Assembly (NCBI GenBank): GCA_963070105.1
Contig: OY718804.1
Location: forward strand, 7,671,817 to 7,735,816
DNA from: Litomosoides sigmodontis
Lineage: Eukaryota > Nematoda > Chromadorea > Rhabditida > Onchocercidae
Reading direction: 5' to 3'
DNA length: 64,000 nucleotides
The position numbers and the translations under genes are program-made. Below, piece by piece: positions 46,583-64,000 of the stretch (positions are counted from its first letter, which is position 1; every line of letters starts with the position of its first letter). The notes under the pieces are model-generated. The model was not told the origin of the DNA and did not search any database. It saw nothing but the letters and a program-made list of their open reading frames with translations.

Positions 46583-48060
46583 TCAGAAACGGGAAGAATA
46601 AGGTAGATATTTTGAAAAAAAGTCATATTTATTATGAAATATCAATTCCTTAAACTTTGTTTTCTGAAGTAAGGAGACTGACTTTTTCTTGATTCGCTTC
46701 CAGTGTGGCAAGTATACGGCCAAAAGCTCCTTAGAGCTCGTTGTATCTACTTTGATTTTCTTACTGATATACAACGGTGGAGGAGCTGGTTCTATCCGGA
46801 TACGATCGTGAGGTCGTGGTAATGCGTAAATTTCTTTTGTGGCCAATAAGTCCTAAATGTGATTGTAAATTGTTGGGGTGGGGGGAGGGAGGTAGATACT
46901 GAAAAATATTGATCAGCATAATTTCCTAAAAGTCAACGAAGAAGTATTAATATACATCGAAAAATAATTGCAAATGAAACTTACAAGTGAGTCATCCGGT
47001 GGTTCCGGATGCTCTATTTCTCGTTTTTCTCGTGGTCGTTCATCATCGCTACCTCGCATCCAATTTCGACATAGGGCGTACACGCCCTCCCTACGACCAC
47101 TATCTCGCAGTGCAAAAGGTTTACCGCGAAGCTCAAAAACCATTCCTAAAAACTAATTTGGTATCTTTTTAAAAGATTAATGGTGCTTGGGTTTAAACAA
47201 TGACCTAAGAACCACTCATTCAATCTTATTATTTAATAACTAGCTGTTATGTTCAATGTAGCATTCGCAGCGGTTAACATGTTTCTAGGAAGCAAAATAT
47301 AACGAATACCAATAACCATGAAACAATCAGAGCAAATAACCACTCACGTCGACTTTCACGTCGTAACGACTTTTTTGGACGTTCAAGCAAGTCCCTTTCC
47401 ATCTCTTCTGGACTGCAAAACAGAAACATTAGCAAAGCTGAATTTAAATGTGCTGGCTGGCATGTCCCAATAACTGAACTTGAAGTCAAATGCTTCATAA
47501 TGAATCTCGAGCTTTAATCGAGAATGCTTTTTCTGACAAAATGCAATTTAACCTCCTAGCTCGATTCCTAGCTTGTATCCCAGTCTGGATCTCACCACTT
47601 CGTATTCCATCAAGAAGATGACCGAAACGTGTTCGAGCAAATTTCATATCTGGTGATTCGGGCATATTCTTAACCGTAGTCTTCTGAAAGAAATGAAGCA
47701 TACAACGCGATAATTCAAGCGTCACTGAATTTTCATAACTATATGTGGCTTCTGCCTATGAGGAGTTTAGCAGTGAAAAATTAAAGCCGCAAAATGACTA
47801 AAAGAGTAGATGAGATGAGGCAACAAACAACTATTCGTTTCTTTCATCGTCAAATGTCTCGCATGAGAAGTTGTGGTGAGATGTGGTGAACACTTCAGAA
47901 ATAGAAGATTTAGTTTTTCTTAATGGGAAATATTTGAAAACACCTCATGTGCAACACTTACTTTGCAATGCAAAGCGTTGGCGCCTGTGGGAGCAGCACC
48001 GTCTACCGATTGTTCACAGACGGGAAGCACTATATCTTCCGCTCTCTCCAGTGATGACAT
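46583..48060 (-). CDS. lin-37: LIN-37, MuvB/DREAM complex subunit
   Basis: Subunit of the MuvB core that represses cell-cycle and developmental genes with E2F/DP and pocket proteins. Five exons (47962-48060, 47553-47683, 47348-47412, 46985-47145, 46583-46852) close in frame to 241 aa; human LIN37 is 246 aa. Family landmarks are an acidic/basic N-terminal half, then VYALCRNWMRG near residues 121-131 (human has LYPICRAWMRN), EIYALPRP (human DVYKLPPP), and LPHWKRIKKKS around residue 203 (human MQRWKRIRQRW). The start ATG at 48060 follows a CTTTTCAG acceptor by seven bases, a likely trans-splice site. The identification rests on these spaced motifs; overall similarity is moderate. Confidence 0.85.
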
Positions 48061-49294
48061 CTTCTCTCTGAAAAGTTTCGTCCTATTAATTTTCTCAAAG
48101 GTAGCATTTACCCACTCATTCACACACTGGTAGGTGGACAACTAATTTTACTGTCATCCCGAAATTTACGTATTTCATAAACGATTCGTCATCCACCGTG
48201 AAACTCCACTGGATGAAAAGAGAACATTCATTCAATTGATCACTGTCAATGCGTTGATAGCTGGAGGTTTACGAGTACCGCGAGTTGAACTTGCACATGT
48301 GATACTTCAAGTAACCAGAAGAAACACACAGGTGAAGTAAATGAAGGCCGGCTTGAATTTCCTGGTTCTCCTTGCTAAGAGACGCGATGAAAATCGCCCA
48401 CTCATCATCTCTGCCTCGCCGCTCTTGCCAGATGTTTTTTCTCCGTTCCGTAACATCCGTGAGATGTAGGAGTGACCAGTTTCTGAAAGATTAAAATATC
48501 AAAGAATTAAAGCAAAAAAGAAATTATTAATATTGAAGTGAATGAGAAATAAGCTGCCGCTGTTGCTGCTGCTGCTTTATTGCGTGAAACGCTGATCGTC
48601 CGTCCCGTCCGTCCACCGTCAAGTTTCATTCGAGGGAGCGCAAAAAAAAAGGCCATTCGTTGGATTCATTTCTGAGTGAGCATGATTTGAAGCATTACAC
48701 TTCTTACACCACTCCTTCTTGATGGCTAATTAATGGCATAATTAGTGGTGACAAAAGAGTGTAACATCGTTCACTCATCCTTCCAAGCAAATATATAAAA
48801 AAAAAGCAAATTAAAAAGTTTGAAATGAATAGGAACTACGTCCGTATGCAATATCTGATGTTGCTGCGATGACGTTTTTTGGTGGGATATTTGGGTCATC
48901 CTCACGCAAATGCTGTTTTTTTAAACGTTTTAATAATAAAAGCATGCAATGTAAATTAAGATGAGAAATGCGACTGAATCGGGACGGATATCATCAAACG
49001 ATGTGGACATCACATCCGACCACTCTTCCTCTTCTTTTCGGATCGCTGAACCACTAGTTTTATCTGTCACAACTATCATCACGGTGGCAAACGTAGTGAT
49101 AACTGCTGGTACTGCTACTGTGTGTGAAGGAAGTGGGTAGATTAATTAGTTTTCCACCTGTTCACTTCCTTCCTTCCTTCATCTTCTCCCTCCTCAACGA
49201 CACCGCAAGGAAACCTTCCGCTTCTGCTTGTGCCATTCTCGCCGTGTGGTCATCAACTACACCTTATATTTTATACAGATACTTTAACAGAGCA
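48061..49294. other. Divergent intergenic region
   Basis: Between lin-37 and the secreted Cys-rich gene. 48146-48340 (+) is an open frame without a start codon that has protein-like composition (see findings). A CTGCTG-type run lies at 48550-48580. A 42-codon ATG frame at 48342-48470 is probably fortuitous. No gene is assigned. Confidence 0.4.
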
Positions 49295-55999
<6,705 letters not shown>

Positions 56000-57425
56000 C
56001 AAACTTCACTCGCAACCTTCGCTTTGCTACCGTTTCACATTTCAATGCATTTTTGTTAATTTACTAATTTCTGTTAAGCTTTTGATCACACCGACATTCA
56101 TTCTTTTTTCTGGCAACAGCACGGATAAACGTAATTCGTGTGCTTTTTAAGTGTAATTAAATCATTTTCTTCTTCGAAATGAATACAGACAAGCGAAATG
56201 TTTGAAATTATGACAGAAATTAACACTGTTCAGCCATTGTGATAGCGTCAAAAAATAAGATTTCCGCAAGCTGAAAGTGAAAATTGTTGAATTTCACAGA
56301 CATGCAGTGAAGATGGAATGAGTTGGATGGAAAGTTCTGAAATACGTTGATTTTCTAGGCTTTTCTATTTTATATGATTTTATTCAAAACTATTGAAAGT
56401 GAAAATTTTCTTATTTTTGGTTTCAATTTCGTGTTGTTTAAATTTCTTTAAAATGGCAATTTATCCTACCAAAAAAGGTGTAAGAAATGCAAAATAAAAA
56501 AGAAATGCAAAAAAAAAATAAAGTCTTAGAAAACGACCTATGTTGGTTCAAAAGCTACGTTTTGGGCTAAAATCGTTTCGCAATTTAAGTTGAGCTCCTA
56601 GACTTGAAAAATTATTTCAAATCTCAATCGATCATAATTTTCGATAAATAAATTTCAAATAGAAGAGCGGCTGATTTGTACATTTACCTTGCTGTACGAG
56701 AAGATTACTCGCAATCATTCATTACGCATAATTGTAGAAGAAATAAGATTTTGAAAAAAAAATCTTTAAAGAAGCTTATTGAATTTCACTTCACTTAAAT
56801 GTGTAACATTAAATTTTGAAAAGGACTCGGGGCAAAAATGCTCTAACAAGGCGCAAGTGTTTTAGGGACTTTAGACGATGCCAGGTGTCTGCTTTTTGGT
56901 TATTTGAGAAGATTTTGAGTTGAAAGTGCTATGTTTGATTTGAAATTACAACCGTATGGGTTGTAGCTGAGAGGAAAGAGCTTTCACGGTGATCTCAAAT
57001 CAATTGTCACGTGCTATCCGTCTTCCGCTCGTCAGAAATCAGTGGAGTAATATCCATTTGGAGTGGTCAACGTGGCCATTATGCTTCTCCCGCTCGATTC
57101 CCAGGAACTCCCTCGCAGTTACATTTCCCTTTCGTCTCTCTTCCGTGCTTCTTCACGTTACGTTAAGTTTACAGTTCAATGAGAAGCAACGATTGGGTTA
57201 GTTAGTTTCGCGTGCTTCAATTACGGTTCCCACAATGAACAATGATTTATCCAACGTCAGTATGATCCATTCAAAGGGGTGCCGCTAGAATGGCGCTTAA
57301 TGAGTTAGTTGTAAAATGGCGCATTTATTCATTTAACATCTTTTCTCTGTCCTTGACAACGAGGGCATTTTTTGCGCTTCCGCCGATGTAATTCACTCTT
57401 CAGCTACTCCCAAATGTTTCATTCA

Positions 57426-57431
<6 letters not shown>

Positions 57432-57457
<26 letters not shown>

Positions 57458-57464
57458 ATGGATG
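57432..57464. repeat. GGAT tetranucleotide microsatellite
   Basis: About eight perfect GGAT units. Confidence 0.93.
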
Positions 57465-57707
57465 CGCTGAGTGGTTAGGTAGACTGAGGAAGATAGGTTT
57501 GATAGGAAGGAGGAAAAGTCGATCGGTCTGCGATTAACCTCGCAAAAATGAGGGAGGAGGAGTGGGTGGGTGGGGAAATGTCTTGACAACTAATTTACAT
57601 CTCTCCTCCCCCTTCTATGGGCTTTTAAAATTCAACGGACAGTTGGAAGGCAGAAGAACGTATTCTTTGCGCCCAGCCGTCTCTGCCGAATTTTTCTTTT
57701 AGAAAGG

Positions 57708-57708
57708 A

Positions 57709-57741
<33 letters not shown>

Positions 57742-57745
57742 AGAG
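57708..57745. repeat. GA dinucleotide microsatellite
   Basis: About 12 perfect AG units followed by GGGAGAG-type imperfect units, ~220 bp upstream of the next gene. GA tracts in such positions can be GAGA-type promoter elements, but this is inference. Confidence 0.9.
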
Positions 57746-57957
57746 AACAATTGTCTGTCCATCGCATCCCTTTGGGGTTCAAACTTCACTCATTCCACTA
57801 TAGAAGCGGACATTCCCCTCCTGCCATATTAGCCGAAGTTCAATTTTGAAGTTTTAATTCAGATATCTTCTCATTCATTCATCAGCTATGTTTCATTCCA
57901 GCCATTTTCAAGCTTAAACTGTTCTTTTAGCTGCCAGAAGCGTGACCAACCACGGTT

Positions 57958-60900
57958 ATGTCGGAGAGTAATGGTACCTGCAAGCCTACCACCAACAACG
58001 ACGCAACAACCAATGGTCAGTCTACCGGCACTAATCACAACGTATGTTTCCTTCTCTTTTTGTTTTCTTCACCGCCTTAAATATGCATGCCGACAGAAGG
58101 CTGTTAATTAATTACAATTCAATACACAATCTGCTAACCTCAGCCATATCAATTTCCCAGCAAGTGAAAATAACCCTTCGGTTATAGTTTGATTCGGTGA
58201 TGACTCATCGTCGCTTCGTTTTCTCCACTCATTGAATCCAATTCAGGAAAGACATCTGCCGAAGGTGCACCTCTGTCCTCTGACGTAAGCAGCGAACTGT
58301 AGATTTACTGTGTTTGGAAAATATTTGAGTTGAATTGTGCTGTTACTGTCCAGCTGATAGGGTCGGTAAGCAGTGGTGCTCAATTGTGAAGGCCTTTTTT
58401 TGATGACAAAGTCGCCCTCTGTGAACCCTAACGAGTTGTCTTTGTGAATTTTACTGTATTCAGATGAACGAGGCAAGAGATTTATTTTTCTGAGAGAGGG
58501 AAAGAAATAGAGGAGGAGAGATAGGGAAGAATAGAGAGTTGGAGAGTAATAATTTCCGTGATTAACTTCACGCCTTTGTTGCAATCTCTACAGTCAGTTA
58601 CTCGTTCATTTTCCTTCACTATCGCCATCTCGACGTACCGCGCACTTTGAAGAGATGCCATGCCGTCTGACCGTCTAAACGTACTCGTCAGAATCCACTG
58701 ACTTGGCTTAAGCCGAAAGTGGTCTATCGACGTGTTGTCCACTTGTCAACACAGTGCTTCCTATTGGAAGCGCCTGACACTACACGCTCCTAAAGACGTA
58801 GCGCAGCAGCAGCGCGACGCAAAGCAACGATAATCCATTTCAAACCGGAACTATATTATGTCAACAAATCTCCTCGTTCTGCGTGTGTCTGTCTTCGCGT
58901 GTCTGTATATATATATATGTGTGTGTGTGTGTTTGCAAAAGCATAATAAAATGATTTGAAAATTTTAGTAATTCATATTTGTTAGAAACTCGTCAAACGC
59001 TTTGATTTTCGGAATTTTAAAAATTCAAGTTATCAACAGTTAATGAAAGGAAAATGTGAGACGTGACAAGAAGCAATTGAGAAGGATGCGAGACGTGTAG
59101 AAAGGGAGATGGAGAAAGGGACGAAATGAGTTAGTTAGTTATTTTAAAAATAGTCCAATTCATTCATCCTGGAAAAAAGCATCGATCAGTAAGCGATAAT
59201 GCAATAGCGCATAGATGCGACAGGAAAGCATTTGTTGCGATAAAACGATTATTAGTTGGTTGAATTGTTTTAACAAAAACTTGAACTTGAACTGTTTGAA
59301 TGAGAAGAGCAGCCTAAACTGAAATACAGTAACACTGGTTGGACTGAATACTTCAGGGTAGACGAGTAAGTAAGTCCGCATTCTCTCTCATTTACCTTCC
59401 GCCATGTACCTTTCCTCAGCCGAACGAACATTCGATAAATGAATTCATATGATTGAAGAAAATTAGGAATCGTTTCATTTCCGTGAATTCCAAGAAATGT
59501 TGAGATTTTTCTCAAATACAATTCGAAAATATTTCTCTGTTAGTTCAAAGAATTCAAAGACTAATTGACTTTTGTCAAATACATTTTTGTTTTTCTATAA
59601 AGTAATGTAGCAAAACAAAAAGAAAACGGTTAAATTAAATTTTGGTGCATTTTAGACGATAATTTTATACATTGCTTATAATTTGATGAAATTTGTCATA
59701 ACGAAAAAATTTTGATTTGAAAAGGAAGAAGGAGCTCTGCGAGCATTATTTGTCTTTGTGTGCTCCAAAATGTAAATAAATTTATTGCGAAGGAAGGAAG
59801 GAGTTGAGTTGCTTGCTTTTATGGTAAAACATTTCATCGTTTACATAACTAATTAATTGATGAATTTGGCTGGCCAACTTTGAGGGAGCGAATTTTCTAG
59901 TTTTTTTTTCTTAAATAAAATTTTAATTGATGGGAATTAACCGTTTCATCTGTTCCGCTATGATTGATTAGTTGTTTAAATAGTAATTTTCATTCATCCT
60001 ATTATTAATTATTTCATTTCGAATCTCTTACTGTTGTTATATTTCTAAAGCAAGTAATTAAGCATTGCAAATTACTAATTGAAATACTATTCCTACGCAG
60101 GTTGACATTTTCGCATTCTCTACGTGACTAGAAATTATGAATACGTACAAATTTGTCTTTTAAAAATAGACCAGTTAGAGTACACGGTTGGTCTGCAATT
60201 TCTAGGTGCAGAAGTGTCCATATTAGGTGCTTCTCCAATAGTTCTCTTTTACGTTTAGGACTACGTGAACTTTTTACTGATACTGAAATGGCATACATAT
60301 CGCTTTGAATACAGTTAACTTTGATAAATACTAATTAAGAAATGCATGTTGGAAGAATTATTTGCTGGACTGAAATGAGAAAAAATAGAAGAAAAGATTG
60401 TAAGGAAACGATTTGTCAAGCGTGTATTGTTAATTTCAGGCGAAATTGGATTGAAATTAAATTCTGTATAACAGAGAGAGAAAGAGAGAGAGAGGGAGAA
60501 AGCGAGAGAGGGAAGAATGGTAACGAAACTATTAGAATTCTACTGAGAAACAGTATAACAGTGATCATTCATCGTTTAGGTTTAGCTCAATCTAAGATAT
60601 CTAACTAATTTTGGGATTATTTTCATTAAAGGTTTCTCAAGTTTGGGAGGACAAAGTTCTAATGAAATTTGCTTGTGTTCTTTTTAATTTCAATCAAGAA
60701 ACTTCTAGAAAATGAAGGCTTAGTTAGCTTCTCTAAAAGAATAAAACGCTCCTTTGGAAGAGGAAGTAGAAAACTGTGGTAATGCGTGATATGCAACATT
60801 AACTATGCGTTGTTACAAGCAAGTTTTTTGATAATAAATTTTGAAAATTCAAAAATTGCACCTTCATCAGCTAGTCCACGACGTCAACATACACTTAAAA

Positions 60901-62387
60901 CTTTGCAGACATTTACGATAATTGCATACTTCACTGCTCGCTGCTCATTTTCCAGAAGAGAGGGAGGATGTATTTCACAGATAATGAAAAAGTGTTGTAA
61001 AAGTTGAATTGTTTTGCTTCATTGTTTACGTCATAGCTCAATGTGACTGGAATCATTGCGTCACCCTCAGTCTTTTGTGTTATACTACGCAATCAAAGAT
61101 TTATGGAAAAGTTTAAATAATCAAGAAAAATTAATATTGAAGAATAGATGTGAAGTTTTTATGAATGCATATGACTTATTTCAGACACCTAAACGCAACG
61201 CTCCCTCAGCAAACACACGTGAGCGTATCTTCGGTGACGATGTGGAGCAAGTAACACCTTCCAAAAAAGTCTCAAACACATTCAAATCATCAATTTTTGA
61301 GAACAATACGTGTGAATCACCTGCCCGAACACCTAAAAGGACAATACCTGTCCTGGGTCAGTTCTCACATAACTGTTGTAAAAAGCTCAGAAGGATAATT
61401 TGCAATGTTAGAGTTCCTTCGAGAGGTGCAGTATTTGATATATTGTAGTTACATTACTGTGTGACCGGTAGTGGACCAAGCATTTTCAGTGGTATTACTG
61501 AGTGCTATTATCTGTTCGTAATTGGAACAGACTGATTGACGTCACCAAATTAGCAGTATCGCAGGACTGATCGTTGATGAATATTTAAATGATGAGGAAA
61601 TCGTGCAACGAAGGGCGATGGCCTGTTGCAAGTAAGCTGACCACCTCGTCCCGTTTTATGTCCAGTCTAATCTTCAGCTTGTCTCGCCTATTTTGAACTC
61701 ACTCCCAGTCTAGTGTGCTCATTTATAATTAGCGCGGTGAACGTCCCACTTCTCTCCAACGGTTACGATAAGATCGTTTTGTTGAACAGTAAACCTTCAC
61801 TATTGGAACGAAATATTTGCAAGAATGTACGACTGAACGATCTACCATATTCACAGAGATCGTTATCAAAATTCTTGGCTTTAATCATGATCATATCGAT
61901 TGCAAATAATCATTCCTCTCAAATAGGAAATGAGCAGATGCGAGGAAATGAAAAATAGAAGTTAATTACTCTCACTAAATTAAATTTAAATTCTACCGTC
62001 ACAGAAATTTCCACTTCACAACTGCTTTCCTATGATTTTTCTGGATTAACCTGAATTATTACATGCGTGAATGATAGCGATTTTGTTTTTTTTGGAGATG
62101 AAGAAGCGTGAAGTCAATTTATTTAACACGTATTCGATGCTTTCAAGGGCATTTTTATGTCTGCATCTGTAATTTAATAGGAGACTTTTTTCTCCATACT
62201 TGAAGCAATTTTTTGTGTACTTTTTAATTTTAAAGCAAAAACTGGAAAAATTTAATATTTAAGCCAGAAAATTGAGCTCGAAAGCTTTAAATGTTGTATA
62301 AGTGGCACTCTTAATAGTTTGATTTATATTTCAGAGCGAAATCCGATAACTGGTGAAGTGAAATGTCCGGCAAAAATATCAGCTTGA
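57958..62387 (+). CDS. Small protein, possibly Jupiter/HN1-like
   Basis: Three exons (57958-58041, 61185-61356, 62335-62387) with matching phases 0 and 1 encode 102 aa. There is no signal peptide or membrane segment. The N-terminus is Asn/Thr-rich. Exon 2 contains [18 protein letters not shown] and a repeated TPKR basic motif. Exon 3 ends with RNPITGEVK. The RNP-(I/V)-TGE motif and the small, disordered, Ser/Thr/Lys-rich character resemble Jupiter/HN1 (JPT) microtubule-associated proteins, but the match is short and the family call is tentative. The first intron is over 3 kb. Confidence 0.6.
58905..58932. repeat. TA/TG compound microsatellite
   Basis: A short (TA)n run directly followed by (TG)n. 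It lies in the first intron of the 57958 gene. Confidence 0.85.
60473..60513. repeat. GA-rich tract
   Basis: An imperfect GAGAGA tract of about 40 bp in the first intron of the 57958 gene. It yields a spurious Arg/Glu-rich frame. Confidence 0.85.
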
Positions 62388-64000
62388 ATGTGCTTGCTTT
62401 CCCATCGCTGAAAAAAGTTTGCAATTCCTATGAGAGACAAATGGAAGAATAACATTTATCAAACAAGAAAATATTGTTTCCTTTTTGTTTTCATTGTTAC
62501 CCACTCATTTACGGTACCATACCATTTGGCTTAATAATTTTTATATTTCATTTCCATTTATCCATCACTTTCTCTCCTCAATTTAATGCCGTAATTGATG
62601 AATTTAAATTTCATTATGTTTTGATAGGGAGGGAAGTGAGGAAATGAAGACGCGCACACATACTGTTGACGTCGAGAGGTTCTGTTTGTACCGACCGCCT
62701 CAGTCACGTTTGTCTCGCATTCATTTGCGTCTGTCAATTTGGCCACTCATTATGCTTATCCGTCCATTACTGCAAGGGATATATTTATTGCTATCTTTAC
62801 CTATCCTTCTAGCCAAAGATATAAATTAATGCGATATGAATCACTTCACGTCACTCAAGTCAAATAAGCTAATTAGACAACTGCAGATGATAATGGGAAA
62901 GATGAAAGCATATGGATTAAGGTCATCCATTGCATCTCCCAACCATTTGTCCTTTGCTAATTGAAATGAACCACCGAGGAGGAGGGAGAGAGGTGTAAAA
63001 GTACTCCTTCATTTCATTTCATTTCATTTCATTTGACTTCCACAACTTGGCTTGAGTTTAGCAGGTGATTTTAATATCACTTCGGTGAGACTTAAATGAA
63101 TGAAATTTACACAACGATCAAGAAAAGTGTTCCGAAAAGAAGGTCGAATTAAAATTTAAATAACAAGTTGCAATTTGACCTGAAATGACACAATTCATTG
63201 TATGGATTAGTTCCAATCTGATAGTTAGTTAGTTATCGTTAAACAAAAAAAAGGGAAATTCGAATGAAAGAAACAAGAGGAGAGAGCGGAAGGAATTTGT
63301 GAATCATATCAAATACTTCCGCTACGCAGCGAGCTGAAAAAAAACGTTTGGGGAATGTTTTTCCTCTGTGCAAAAAACTCAGACATATTTCTGATCATTC
63401 CATTATCAGCACAGACATAAATTGCATCCGTCCAAATGGACCGTCTCATAATTCCGCGTTTAATTACAATGCTTACATACAAAATAAGTAGTACCTTTTT
63501 CAACATGTTTCCTGCAGCAGCTAAACTAACCCTGTAAATTTGCAAGGGTCAGATATCTTCTTGAAATTCCAAATCCCGATGAATTTCTTCATTTCACTTC
63601 TGGAAGAGTATTGAGTGTAGGCCTGTTTCAATTTTTGAAAAATAATTGTACAACTGATAATATTATGAAGATATTTCTCTCTGATTGCACGCACAGGGAC
63701 GAATTGAAAATTGAAAAAAGTAGCAAATTGCTTTTTTTCATCATTTCCACCTCTTTTTATTACTTGCTTAACGGTTTTTTTTCATACCCTTCAAACTTCA
63801 TTTCCATTGATAATGAAGACTTCTGAATTGCCTAACTTCATTGAATTGATTGAATTAAGGCGCCACTTTTTTGTTAATTTTAAAATTTGTCACGAGTCAG
63901 CCTAACATGTCTTCAATACTATCATTTAAATTTAAAACTGTAAGTTAAGCAAGCATGCGATAAATTCTAAGGCTTATTACAACTGACTAATTCACTGATT
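62388..64000. other. Intergenic, no gene assigned
   Basis: No supported gene to the window end. A minus-strand frame at 63309-63545 opens with a hydrophobic segment (MLKKVLLILYVSIV) but soon loses protein-like character. 63009-63034 is a (TTCAT)5 microsatellite. Confidence 0.45.
63009..63034. repeat. TTCAT pentanucleotide repeat
   Basis: Five consecutive TTCAT units. Confidence 0.9.

Larger units (their letters stand above)
56000..57957. other. Intergenic/promoter region
   Basis: No supported ORF. It holds a GGAT microsatellite (57432-57464) and a GA microsatellite (57708-57745). A TTCTTTTAG acceptor at 57922-57930, 27 bp before the next start codon, is a likely trans-splice site. Confidence 0.5.

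Overview
This is a eukaryotic, AT-rich genomic window. Genes have many small exons bounded by GT..TTTTCAG-type splice sites, introns mostly of 50-500 bp, and frequent 3' splice acceptors a few bases upstream of start codons, as expected for SL trans-splicing. Gene content (ATGL-1, CUL-2, anillin, PAN3, calnexin, LIN-37, and nematode-type Cys-rich secreted or GPI-anchored proteins) points to a nematode. Intron style and composition suggest a clade III (spirurid/filarial-like) parasite, but that is inference. No bacterial, viral or CRISPR locus was recognised.

Layout: 1-5.2 kb holds two minus-strand genes for small Cys-containing proteins with signal peptides and GPI-type tails. 7.3-10.5 kb (+) is an ATGL/PNPLA2-type triglyceride lipase. 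10.5-12.6 kb is mostly intergenic but hides two small minus-strand gene candidates, one head-to-head with the next gene. 12.7-19.9 kb (+) is a complete 19-exon cullin-2. 21.1-29.4 kb (-) is an anillin, convergent with cul-2. 31.2-36.6 kb (+) is PAN3, the pseudokinase subunit of the PAN2-PAN3 deadenylase. 36.6-40.2 kb is T-rich and gene-poor, with decayed-looking open frames and a tRNA-derived fragment. 40.2-44.75 kb (+) is calnexin. 46.6-48.1 kb (-) is LIN-37, a MuvB/DREAM subunit. 49.3-56.0 kb (+) is a secreted Cys-rich protein with a thrombospondin-1-like start; one intron contains a ~460-bp perfect TAA microsatellite. 58.0-62.4 kb (+) is a small three-exon gene, possibly Jupiter/HN1-like.

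Exon models were built by hand. For atgl-1, cul-2, pan3, cnx-1, lin-37 and the two small GPI genes, every exon length and splice phase closes to a complete frame. The genes are housekeeping or developmental and do not form a pathway. They cover lipid mobilisation, ubiquitin ligation, cytokinesis, mRNA deadenylation, ER folding and cell-cycle transcription. No single new 'system' is evident. The observations most worth a second look are a ~77-bp repeat that starts exactly at a cul-2 splice donor and recurs in an anillin intron, a GC-AG intron in pan3, several unannotated small-gene candidates, the giant TAA array, and the decayed T-rich block.
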